Below are positions 17,987 to 25,379 of a DNA stretch of 64,000 nt, one piece after another. Source of the stretch: Micromonospora sp. RP3T (GTDB lineage Bacteria > Actinomycetota > Actinomycetes > Mycobacteriales > Micromonosporaceae); NCBI RefSeq assembly GCF_003027925.1, contig NZ_PYPS01000002.1:328801-392800 (forward strand), given 5' to 3'. Position 1 is the first letter of the stretch, and each line of letters opens with the position of its first letter. The position numbers were made by a program, and so were the translations under genes. The notes beneath the pieces are model-generated. The model saw nothing but the letters and a program-made list of their open reading frames with translations, was not told the DNA's origin and searched no databases.

Positions 17987-19137
17987 GGCAGCCAGGCCTC
18001 GATCCGGTACTCCCCGCCCTCCGCGCCGTACCGCACCCGCCCACCGGCCATCGCCACCCGCTCGTCGATGCCGACCAGTCCCATCCCGCCGGGCCGGCCG
18101 CCACGCCCGCCGGTGCCCGGATGGGGATTGGCCACGACGATGCGCAGCCCTTCGCCGACCCGACCGGTCAGCCGGATCGTCGCGCTCGCGTCGCTGCCGT
18201 GCTTGCTCGCGTTGGTCAGCGCCTCCTGCGCGATCCGGTAGACCGTCCGTCCCACCATCGTCGGTGGCTCGTCGCCGGCCACCTCGTCGGCGAATTCGAC
18301 GCGCATCCCCGCCTCGCGGGCGCTGGCCACCAGGTCGGGCACGTCCGTGAGCCCGGGTTGCGGCGGCTCGGGCCGGCCCGCCACGCCGACGACGGCCCGC
18401 AGCTCCGCCAAGGCCTCGTGCGCGCTGGACCGGATCGCCCCGGCCGCGACCGCGATCTCGTCGGGTCGCGCGTCGACACGCACCTCCAAGGCGCCCGCGT
18501 GCAGGCTGATCAGCGACATCCGGTGCGCCAGCACGTCGTGCATCTCGCGGGCGATCCGGGCCCGTTCGGTGAGCCGTGCCTGCTCGACGCGCAGGTGCTG
18601 CTCGGCCTGCAACCGCGCCGCGTGTGCGCGCAGCGAGGCGGTGAGCCGCCGGTAGGCCTGCACGAACTGGCCCCACCCGATCGCCGCCGCGCCGGTCACC
18701 GCGCGGAGGACGACATCCACCCAGACCGGATACGGCGGATCGCCCTGGAGCAGGAAGTAGCCCACGCCGGTGCCGACGTGCGCCGCGCCCAACGCGAACA
18801 GCAGCCGGGCCCGGTGTCGGATCGCCGCGGTGAACAGCGCCACCAGGATCGGCCCGGTCGCCGTCACCGAGATCACGCCGAACGGGAGCAGGGCGAGCAG
18901 CATCGCCAACGAGCGTTGCCGCCGCATCGCCAACGGAACGGCGCAGAGCGCCCCGAGCAGCACGTCGACCGGCCACGGGATCGCCGCCCCGGCGGCGGTC
19001 GCGTCACCGATCCGCAGCATCGTCAGCCCGTACCCGAGCGCCACGGTGACCGCCACGGCGTCCGCGACGCGGTCCCGCACGGTCGCCCGATCCCCTGTCG
19101 GGTCCGGCACGAGCAGGGCGAAGAGCGCGGCGGCCAT
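17974..19137 (-). CDS. Two-component sensor histidine kinase (HisKA_3)
   Basis: This 387-residue membrane kinase has four to five hydrophobic segments in residues 25-165. The dimerisation box has the phospho-accepting His in RIAREMHDVLAHRMSLISLH (about residue 210). The ATPase N-box is VYRIAQEALTNASKHG and the G-box is GMGLVGIDERV. It belongs to the same class as the kinase at 3586-4752, but the two are not near-identical. It is translationally coupled to the response regulator. A membrane protein gene of unknown role is transcribed divergently from it and may be its target. Confidence 0.92.
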   Translation of the reverse strand: MAAALFALLVPDPTGDRATVRDRVADAVAVTVALGYGLTMLRIGDATAAGAAIPWPVDVLLGALCAVPLAMRRQRSLAMLLALLPFGVISVTATGPILVALFTAAIRHRARLLFALGAAHVGTGVGYFLLQGDPPYPVWVDVVLRAVTGAAAIGWGQFVQAYRRLTASLRAHAARLQAEQHLRVEQARLTERARIAREMHDVLAHRMSLISLHAGALEVRVDARPDEIAVAAGAIRSSAHEALAELRAVVGVAGRPEPPQPGLTDVPDLVASAREAGMRVEFADEVAGDEPPTMVGRTVYRIAQEALTNASKHGSDASATIRLTGRVGEGLRIVVANPHPGTGGRGGRPGGMGLVGIDERVAMAGGRVRYGAEGGEYRIEAWLPWPA

Positions 19138-19272
19138 GCCCGCAGCCTAGGCGCTCCGGCGGCGGGCGGTAGCTACCAAAGTAGGGGCGCGGCCGGATCC
19201 TCCGACCCGTGCGGTCCGGCGGGTCCATCGGCGATCGTCATCCCGGTCGGAGTACCCGAGCGGGAGGTTGAC

Positions 19273-19956
19273 ATGGTCGGAGAGGGGGCGGTCGCGCACG
19301 CGCTGCGGCGGGCGGTCGGGACACGGGGCCGGATGGTCCTCCTGGTGGTGACGATCGGCGTGGGACTCGCCGCCGCGGCGCTCACGGCCGGGCTCCCGTC
19401 CGGCGAGCGCACCGTCGCCACGGTCGGCGAGCTGGTGCACGGGGCCGTCTCCGTCCCGCTGCCGTTCGTGGGTGTGCTGCTCGCGAACGATCTCCGCCGG
19501 TTCCCCGACGCGGGCGTGCGGGCCACGATCGCCGCGGCGGTGTCGATCGCCGTGGTCGTGGGGCTCGCCGGCGACGCCCTCTCCGTCGCCGCGCTGGCCG
19601 TGGCCGGATCCACCGCGCCGGACCCGTGGGCGCACGTCGGCGCGATCGCCGTGGCGGGCGTGCTGGTGCAGGTGCTCGCGCAGCTCGTCGGAACCGGGCT
19701 GGGCTTGCTGATCGGACGGCCGGCGTGGGCCTGTCCGGCGACGATCGTGCTGCCGCTCGGCGCGTACGCGCTGCTGACCCCGCTGGCCGCGGTCCGCGAC
19801 TGGCTCACCCCGTACGCGGCCCTGCGGGCGGTGCTCGTCGAGTCACCCGGGGGCCCGGGGTGGGCGCGGTGGGTGAGCGCGGCGCTGCTGTGGGGCGTGG
19901 CGCTCAACGTGGTCGGCGCCCGGAGGATCCGGGCTACCGGTGGTGGACGGTGGTGA
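19273..19956 (+). CDS. Multi-pass membrane protein of unknown function
   Basis: This 227-residue protein has about six hydrophobic segments (near residues 20-42, 55-72, 84-104, 117-137, 145-165 and 200-220) and short loops. It resembles the membrane parts of ABC-2 type permeases in length and spacing, but no ATPase gene is adjacent and no family motif is recognised. GGGAGG precedes the ATG at 19273. It is divergent from the sensor kinase (135-base gap), a common arrangement for a kinase and its regulated membrane target. Its 3' end overlaps the converging lipoprotein gene by 23 bases. Confidence 0.65.
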   Translation: MVGEGAVAHALRRAVGTRGRMVLLVVTIGVGLAAAALTAGLPSGERTVATVGELVHGAVSVPLPFVGVLLANDLRRFPDAGVRATIAAAVSIAVVVGLAGDALSVAALAVAGSTAPDPWAHVGAIAVAGVLVQVLAQLVGTGLGLLIGRPAWACPATIVLPLGAYALLTPLAAVRDWLTPYAALRAVLVESPGGPGWARWVSAALLWGVALNVVGARRIRATGGGRW

Positions 19957-20761
19957 CGGTGACCCGGTCGTCGGTCGCCTCGATGGTGCCGGTCCACTCG
20001 CCGTCGTCCTTGTCGAACGTGAGGGTGGTGGTCCCGTCGACGGTGCGGTCGCCGGTGACGTCGAAGAAGCCCCGGGGCAGGTGGTCGCGGTAGAACGCGA
20101 GCACCCGCTCCGGGGCGGGCTCGACCAGGGTGAGCCGCGCGCCGGCGGTGGTGTCGGAGAGGTCGCGCAGCCGGCTGCCCGGCGGGAAGCGGAAGTTGAA
20201 CGGCAGGTTCGTCACGCCCAGGTCCCGGCCGGTCAGCGCGGCCTCGGTGTCGTCCTGCGGCGGCGGCGCGGTCGTCCCGGCCGGTTGCGTGCGGGCGAAG
20301 GTGACGGTGGTGTCCCGGGAGCTGGTGATGACCGCGACGGTCCAGCCGCGTCCGGCGAGGTGCAGCGTCCCGGCGGTGTCGGTGCCCACCGGATACCCGG
20401 CCGCCGGACCGGCCTGACGGTAGTGGGTGAGCACCTGCTCCGGCGGGGGAGCGGCCAGGATCACCGTCGCCGAGGCCGGGTCGCCGAACACGGTGTCGAC
20501 CTTGCTGCCGGCGGGAAAGCCGAGTCCGGGTGCCACCGCGGGGACGGTCCGTCCGTCCACTGTCGTGCCGCCGTCCCGGCTCGGGTCGGTCGACGGGCTC
20601 GTCGGCGCGGCGGCGCCGGTCGCGCCGGTGCTCGTCGGGCCGCTCACCGGCTCGGCCGCGCCGCCGCAGCCCGTGGCCACGGCCAGCAGCGCGAGCCCCG
20701 CCAGCGCGGGCAGCAGCCGTCGGGCCGGTCCGCGGGCGGGCGTGGTCGGGGCGTGTGCCAT
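19934..20761 (-). CDS. Secreted lipoprotein, function unknown
   Basis: This 275-residue protein has a lipoprotein signal (LLPALAGLALLAVATGCGG) with the lipobox Cys near residue 32. A Ser/Thr/Gly/Pro-rich spacer (about 35-70) follows. The mature part contains two similar halves, each with a PAGSKVDTVFGDPAS- or PPGSRLRDLSDTTAG-like strand followed by PPPEQVLTHYRQAGPAAGYP or PAPERVLAFYRDHLPRGFFD. This indicates an internal duplication of a small alpha/beta unit. Such paired units are seen in actinobacterial lipoproteins of unknown role. It is exported to the outer face of the membrane. No partner is clear. Confidence 0.75.
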   Translation of the reverse strand: MAHAPTTPARGPARRLLPALAGLALLAVATGCGGAAEPVSGPTSTGATGAAAPTSPSTDPSRDGGTTVDGRTVPAVAPGLGFPAGSKVDTVFGDPASATVILAAPPPEQVLTHYRQAGPAAGYPVGTDTAGTLHLAGRGWTVAVITSSRDTTVTFARTQPAGTTAPPPQDDTEAALTGRDLGVTNLPFNFRFPPGSRLRDLSDTTAGARLTLVEPAPERVLAFYRDHLPRGFFDVTGDRTVDGTTTLTFDKDDGEWTGTIEATDDRVTVTTVHHR

Positions 20762-20937
20762 GACGGGTCCCTTCAGGATGCGGTGCGGCTGCTCCGATCA
20801 TGCCGGCCCCGTCAACCGTCGTGTCGGCGGTCCCACAGCGTTGGAATTCTTGCCATCCGGTCGTCGGCGTGCCAGGGGCGCGTCTGGCCTGTTCAGGAGC
20901 GTTTTGAAGCGGTTGATGTTGCGGACCGGTTTCGAAA

Positions 20938-20966
20938 AGTTTGCCGCAAGGTATTGCAAAGACTTT
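20938..20966 (+). promoter_or_regulatory. Candidate maltose-type operator upstream of the amylase
   Basis: The run AGTTTGCCGCAAGG, then TATTGCAAAGACTTTC, has repeated TTGC/GCAA half-sites of the kind recognised by MalR/Reg1-type repressors at Streptomyces amylase promoters. It is about 90 bases before the amylase start. The rest of the 290-base gap (20762-21051) shows no gene. Confidence 0.4.
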
Positions 20967-21051
20967 CATGAATCCCGCATGGTGTTCGCTACCCGGATGG
21001 CCGTCCACCCCCGCGCACCCTTTCGAGCACCCCGGAAGAGGTACCCCTGCC

Positions 21052-23241
21052 ATGGAATCCCCCAGGCCACACCCGCGTGGTCGCGTCGCTCGCCTGTTGC
21101 TCGCCGCCGCGCTCGTCGCGACCGGCGGGACGGCGGTCGTCGCCGCTGCCACCACCGCCACCCCCGCCCGCGCCGCTACCGTCCTCAACGACAGCGAGGT
21201 GACCGCCAACCTCTGGGAATGGAACTGGCCCTCGGTCGCCGCCGCCTGCACCGACCACCTCGGCCCCGCCGGCTACGGCGCGGTGCAGGTGGCCCCGCCG
21301 CAGGAGTCGGTCAGCCTGCCGAACAGCCCCGACGGCGTGCACCCCTGGTACGAGGTGTACCAGCCGGTGTCGTACAAGCTGGACAGCCGGTTCGGCAACC
21401 GGCAGCAGTTCGCCGCCATGGTCACCGCCTGCCACGCCGCCGGCGTCCGGGTCTACGTGGACGCGGTGGTCAACCACATGGCCGGAACCAACAACCCGGC
21501 CGGCACGCGCGGGTACGCCGGCACCGAGTTCAGCGGCTACAGCTATCCGGCGGTGCCCTACGGCAGCGGGGACTTCCACCGGCCGGGGGACAACTGCCCG
21601 ACCTCCGGCGGCATCAGCGACTGGAACAACGAGTCCCAGGTGACGAGCTGTGAGCTGCTGTCCCTGTCGGACCTCTACACCGAGAAGGACGCGGTCCGCA
21701 GCAAGATCGCCGGCTACCTGAACGACCTGATCGGCCTCGGCGTCGACGGCTTCCGGGTGGACGCGGTCAAGCACGTCAGGAAGGACGACTTCGCGGCGAT
21801 CCTCGGCAAGCTGAACAACACCGTGGCGGAGGGCCGCCGCCCGTACGTCGCGCAGGAGATCTTCGACGGCGCCAGCAACCCGGCGTTGCAGGCCCGGGCG
21901 TTCATCGGCAACGGCGACGTGCTCGACTTCGGGTACGCCAAGGGCATCCGCTCGGCGTTCCTGGGCTCCATCTCCTCGCTGGCCAACGTGCCGAACTGGA
22001 ACCTCGACGCGCCCAGCGCCAACGTCTTCGCCATGGTCACCAACCACGACCTGGAGCGCGACGGGGTGGTGCTGTCGTACCAGAACGGCAGCGACTACGT
22101 GCTCGCCAACTACTTCGCGCTGGCGTACCCGCACGGCAAGCCGTCGGTCTACGACAGCTTCACCTGGTCCAACCGGAACCAGTCGCCGCCCAGCGACGGC
22201 ACCGGGCGCGTCACCGACACGGTCTGCGGCGCGGCCTGGAACTGCCTGACCCGCAGCGTCGGCATCAAGGGCATGGTCGGCTGGGCCAACGCGGCCCGCC
22301 CGGTGAAGACGGTCTCGGACTTCACCACCGTGAACAACAACGTGATCGGCTTCCACCGGGGCGACCGGGCGTGGATCGGCATCAACGACTCCGGCACCGC
22401 CACCACCGCCACGTTCACCACCGGCCTGGCCGACGGGCGGTACTGCGACGTCATCACGGGCGGCGCCACCGCCGCCGGCTGCACCGGCGGCACGGTGACC
22501 GTCTCCGGCGGCCGGGCCACCGTGACCGTCCCGGCCAACGGCGCGGTCGCGGTCCACGTCGGCGCGCGGCCCGGCACGAGCCCGTCGCCGACCGCCTCCC
22601 CGACGGTGTCGCCGACGGCCAGCCCGACCACCAGCCCCACCGACCGGGTCGCCACCACGTTCACCGTGAGCGCGACCCCGAGCGCCGGCCAGGACGTGTA
22701 CGTCGTCGGCAGCGTCCCCGAGCTGGGGTCGTGGACGCCGGCCAACGGCGTCCGGCTCACCGCTCAGGGCGGCGGCACCTACCGCGCGACCGTCGACCTG
22801 CCCCGGTCGACCGCGGTGGAGTACAAGTTCGTCAAGGTGACCACGGCCGGCGCGGTGACCTGGGAGTCCGGCGCGAACCGGAGCTTCACCACGCCGGCCG
22901 CCGGCACGTACGCGGTGACCGAGACGTTCCGCGGCGACACCGTCTCGACGGCGGTGGCCATCTCGTTCGCGGTCACCGCGACCACGGCCTACGGCCAGAA
23001 CGTGTTCGTGGTCGGCAACGTGGCGGCGTTGGGCGGGTGGAACCCGGCCAACGCGGTCGCGCTGTCCTCGGCCACCTACCCGGTCTGGCGGGCCACTGTC
23101 GACCTGCCGCCGAACACCGCGGTCGAGTACAAGTACGTCAAGAAGAACCCGGACGGCTCGGTGACCTGGGAGTCCGGCGCGAACCGGAGCTTCACCACGC
23201 CGGCCGGCGGCACCCGCACCGCCACCGACACCTGGCGCTGA
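21052..23241 (+). CDS. Secreted GH13 alpha-amylase with two CBM20 starch-binding domains
   Basis: This 729-residue extracellular alpha-amylase cleaves internal alpha-1,4 links in starch. A signal peptide ends near residue 42 (TPARAAT). The (beta/alpha)8 domain shows VYVDAVVNH (region I), GFRVDAVKH with nucleophile Asp237 (II), AQEIFDG with acid/base Glu269 (III) and TNHDLER with Asp333 (IV). This is the animal/actinomycete subfamily (start NLWEWNWPSVAAAC). A beta-sandwich C domain is followed by a Ser/Pro/Thr linker (about 515-540). Two tandem CBM20 modules follow, the second ending in the C-terminal WESGANRSFTTPAGGT-like repeat. Two CBM20 copies are more than the usual one. GGAAGAGG lies upstream of the ATG. 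Confidence 0.95.
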   Translation: MESPRPHPRGRVARLLLAAALVATGGTAVVAAATTATPARAATVLNDSEVTANLWEWNWPSVAAACTDHLGPAGYGAVQVAPPQESVSLPNSPDGVHPWYEVYQPVSYKLDSRFGNRQQFAAMVTACHAAGVRVYVDAVVNHMAGTNNPAGTRGYAGTEFSGYSYPAVPYGSGDFHRPGDNCPTSGGISDWNNESQVTSCELLSLSDLYTEKDAVRSKIAGYLNDLIGLGVDGFRVDAVKHVRKDDFAAILGKLNNTVAEGRRPYVAQEIFDGASNPALQARAFIGNGDVLDFGYAKGIRSAFLGSISSLANVPNWNLDAPSANVFAMVTNHDLERDGVVLSYQNGSDYVLANYFALAYPHGKPSVYDSFTWSNRNQSPPSDGTGRVTDTVCGAAWNCLTRSVGIKGMVGWANAARPVKTVSDFTTVNNNVIGFHRGDRAWIGINDSGTATTATFTTGLADGRYCDVITGGATAAGCTGGTVTVSGGRATVTVPANGAVAVHVGARPGTSPSPTASPTVSPTASPTTSPTDRVATTFTVSATPSAGQDVYVVGSVPELGSWTPANGVRLTAQGGGTYRATVDLPRSTAVEYKFVKVTTAGAVTWESGANRSFTTPAAGTYAVTETFRGDTVSTAVAISFAVTATTAYGQNVFVVGNVAALGGWNPANAVALSSATYPVWRATVDLPPNTAVEYKYVKKNPDGSVTWESGANRSFTTPAGGTRTATDTWR

Positions 23242-24509
23242 GCGTGCGCGGCCCGTCCCCGCACCTCGGGGACGGGCCGCGCCCGACGGCCGGGCCGGCG
23301 GGAACGGTCGGGCGCGTGGGTTCGCCGTCCGCGTCCGGCGGCCGCCAGCAGCGCCACGACCAGGCACGTCACGGCGGCGGCGACGAGCGGCGGCCGGCCG
23401 CCGAGGCGTACGGCCGCCGAGCCGAGCGGGATGGCCAGCGTGATCGGCCCGAACATCAGCGTGTTCGCGGTGCCGGACACCCGGCCGAGCAGCGCCGGCC
23501 GCGTGTGCGTCTGGACCGCGGTGACGGCGGCGACGAGCGTCCACGGCAGACCGACGCCGATCACCGCCGAGGCGGCGACGGTCGCCGGCCACCAGGGCAG
23601 GCACCGACCCAGGCAGCCGGCGGCGAACAGCGCGGTGCCGGCGACGCCGACCGCGACCGCGCCCCGCCTGTCGACGAGTCGTCCCACCGCCAGGCCGGCG
23701 AGCACCGAACCGCCGCCCTGGGCGCTGGCCAGCACGCCGAGGAACGTCGACGGCAGGGCCAGCTCCGTGGTCACCACGGTGTAGAGCGCGGCGGTGGTGA
23801 AGCCGGACATCGCGATCGACACGGCGGCGAGCGTCACCGGCACGCGCACCGCACGCTCGTCGAGGAGGGCGGCGAGTCCGGCGCGCAGGCCGGGTGGGCG
23901 GCCCGCCGCCGGGCCGGGCGGCGCGGTCGGCGGGTCGGCGGCGGCCTGGGTGCCGCCGGTGGCGGGTAACCGCAGCGCGGCGTAGAGGAGCGCGACGAGC
24001 ACCGGCGCGGCGGCGCTGAGCACGGCCACCGGGTAGCCGCCCCGCCACGCGTAGAGGCCCGCGCCGGCGAGCGGCGCCACCAGCTTCATGCCCTCCTGGG
24101 CGCTGGACCGCCAGCCGTTGACGTCGGCGAGCTGCGCCGGGGACAGCGCCGCCGGCAGCAGCGCCGTCTCGCCGGCGTCGATCAGCACGTAGCTGACCCC
24201 GTAGGCGGCGGCGACCACGAAGATCAGCCAGGTCTGGTCCGGCCCGCGTACCGCGAGCAGACAGAGCAGGGTCGCGGCCAACGCCAGGTTGACGCCGATG
24301 ACCAGCGGTCGCCGGGGCGTCCGGTCCAGCACCCCGCCGAGCCACGGTCCGGCCAGCACCGGCACGTACACGCAGAGCCCGGCGAGCGCGGCCTGCCCGG
24401 TGGAGCCGGTGAGGTCCAGCACCCAGATGCCGGCGACCAGGGCCATGGCGCTGCCGCCGAGCCCGGACAGCAGCGAGATGGTCACGAACAGTGCGGCATT
24501 GCGACGCAT
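23076..24509 (-). CDS. MFS transporter; C-terminus uncertain
   Basis: This major facilitator of the 12-helix drug-exporter type starts MRRNAALFVTISLLSGLGGS. It shows the cytoplasmic loop-2 motif GGVLDRTPRRP and the second-half copy GRLVDRRGAV. Transmembrane helices end near residue 405 (VTCLVVALLAAAGRGRRTHA). The frame then runs on for about 70 residues, first Arg/Pro-rich and then as an exact antisense of the amylase CBM20 codons, stopping at 23076 inside the amylase gene. The last helix is complete, so the transporter is probably functional. The tail is either a real overlap of 166 bases or a lost stop codon. Substrate unknown. Confidence 0.8.
   Translation of the reverse strand: MRRNAALFVTISLLSGLGGSAMALVAGIWVLDLTGSTGQAALAGLCVYVPVLAGPWLGGVLDRTPRRPLVIGVNLALAATLLCLLAVRGPDQTWLIFVVAAAYGVSYVLIDAGETALLPAALSPAQLADVNGWRSSAQEGMKLVAPLAGAGLYAWRGGYPVAVLSAAAPVLVALLYAALRLPATGGTQAAADPPTAPPGPAAGRPPGLRAGLAALLDERAVRVPVTLAAVSIAMSGFTTAALYTVVTTELALPSTFLGVLASAQGGGSVLAGLAVGRLVDRRGAVAVGVAGTALFAAGCLGRCLPWWPATVAASAVIGVGLPWTLVAAVTAVQTHTRPALLGRVSGTANTLMFGPITLAIPLGSAAVRLGGRPPLVAAAVTCLVVALLAAAGRGRRTHAPDRSRRPGRRARPVPEVRGRAAHAQRQVSVAVRVPPAGVVKLRFAPDSQVTEPSGFFLTYLYSTAVFGGRSTVARQTG
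23246..23282. terminator. Bidirectional terminator, 15-bp perfect stem
   Basis: The arm 23246-23260 pairs perfectly with 23268-23282 around a 7-base loop, right after the amylase stop. It also lies inside the apparent 3' end of the convergent MFS reading frame, which makes that frame's true end doubtful. Confidence 0.75.
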
Positions 24510-24522
24510 GAGTCGTCCTCCG

Positions 24523-24555
24523 GAACTGAGCGGGGATGACTCATATCCTCAGTTC
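24523..24555 (-). promoter_or_regulatory. Inverted repeat ahead of the MFS gene
   Basis: GAACTGAG (24523-24530) and CTCAGTTC (24548-24555) are exact complements separated by 17 bases, within the 80-base gap between the HTH gene and the MFS start. It may be an operator for a dimeric repressor or a leader hairpin. Confidence 0.5.
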
Positions 24556-24589
24556 TTGAGTGTGGGGCTGGCAATGCCGCCCGACGACG

Positions 24590-25069
24590 TCAATCCTTTG
24601 TTGACAGTGCGGCGGCGACGCGGTCCGCCGCGCTGCGGGCCGGCGCGGGTAGTCGCGGTCCGACGTCGGCCAGGTCCGCCACGAGGTACGCGGCCAGCGC
24701 GTACAACGGCCCCGGCTCGGCGTCGAGGGCGGACGCGCTGGTGTCGCGCACCAGCGCGGCGCGGCGGAACCGACCGTCCCACGCCCGGTCCGCCGTGATC
24801 CAGCGGTGCAGGTCCGAGACGGCGGCCCGCAGCGCCACCACCTCGGCCGACCAGGCCCGGTCGAGTCGTCCGAGTCGGGACCGGCGGGCCGCCACGAGTC
24901 GTTGCCGGCGTTGCTCGGCGGCCTGCCGGCTGCTCAGTCCCAACGCGCCGGCGATGTCGGCCCAGGTCGCGCCGTCGTGCCGGGCTCGGTCGATCAGCTC
25001 CAGCTCCCGCTCGTCCAGTCGGGCCCGGGCGGCACCGATCTCGGACAGGCCTGCCAGCTCCGGAGTCAT
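24590..25069 (-). CDS. Small helix-turn-helix protein, probable regulator of the MFS gene
   Basis: This 159-residue protein has a sigma-region-4-like helix-turn-helix at about residues 22-62 (ELELIDRARHDGATWADIAG, then LGLSSRQAAEQRRQRLVAAR). A helical region of unknown fold follows (WITADRAWDGRFRRAALVRD, then two alanine-rich helices). It is upstream of, and co-directional with, the MFS gene at a gap of 80 bases. A perfect TGTCAA/TTGACA inverted repeat sits directly before its start, as expected for an autoregulated repressor. I recognise the type but not a named family. Confidence 0.7.
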   Translation of the reverse strand: MTPELAGLSEIGAARARLDERELELIDRARHDGATWADIAGALGLSSRQAAEQRRQRLVAARRSRLGRLDRAWSAEVVALRAAVSDLHRWITADRAWDGRFRRAALVRDTSASALDAEPGPLYALAAYLVADLADVGPRLPAPARSAADRVAAALSTKD

Positions 25070-25070
25070 C

Positions 25071-25089
25071 TGTCAACATTACATTGACA
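25071..25089 (-). promoter_or_regulatory. Inverted repeat directly before the HTH gene
   Basis: TGTCAACATTACATTGACA has 6-bp arms (TGTCAA/TTGACA) and a 7-base spacer, ending one base before the start codon at 25069. The position suggests autoregulation of the HTH protein. A TTGTTGACAG half-site recurs at the 3' end of that gene near 24598. Confidence 0.55.
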
Positions 25090-25188
25090 CATCTCCGTCG
25101 GCGGGCCGCCCCGGGTCCGTGGCGTCCGGCCGGTCCGCCGCGACCGGCCACCCGTTCGCCCGTGCGAAGACATCGATGATTGTGACGA

Positions 25189-25223
25189 CTTGACGTCCGG
25201 CGTGTTATCGCTCACAGTCGATG
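25189..25223 (+). promoter_or_regulatory. Promoter-operator block shared with the GH10 xylanase gene
   Basis: These 35 bases match 62681-62715 with only three mismatches; the last 21 (TGTTATCGCTCACAGTCGAT, then G) are identical. TTGACG (25190-25195) can be a -35 with a 17-base spacer to a weak CACAGT -10 (25213-25218). The LacI-like imperfect palindrome TGTTATCGCTCACA (25203-25216) overlaps both. It lies about 160 bases upstream of the GH43 gene. Confidence 0.65.
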
Positions 25224-25311
25224 TGTGCATCTCCGGAATCGTGGCGCATCATCGGCGGTCCGGAGTGCCCGCCCGGCCCGGGCGCGCACCCCTCTCGCGT
25301 GGCAGCTCGAA

Positions 25312-25325
25312 TGTTAGCGCTAACA
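25312..25325 (+). promoter_or_regulatory. Perfect LacI-family operator
   Basis: TGTTAGCGCTAACA is a perfect 14-bp palindrome with the central CG of LacI-family sites, 55 bases before the GH43 start codon. Binding here would block transcription or elongation. Together with 25189-25223 it gives this gene two operators. The 310-base gap holds no further gene. Confidence 0.75.
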
Positions 25326-25379
25326 GGCTGAGCTGTCCGTCGTCCTCGCACCGCGCGCCGGCCCGAACGAAGGAGGAGC

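Noticed and set aside
20989..24345. 1118-codon open frame on the minus strand across the amylase and MFS genes
   Set aside because: It is the GC-rich shadow of the amylase and MFS codons. The amylase on the plus strand has all catalytic motifs, and the minus frame has an implausible Arg/Gly/Ala/Val composition.
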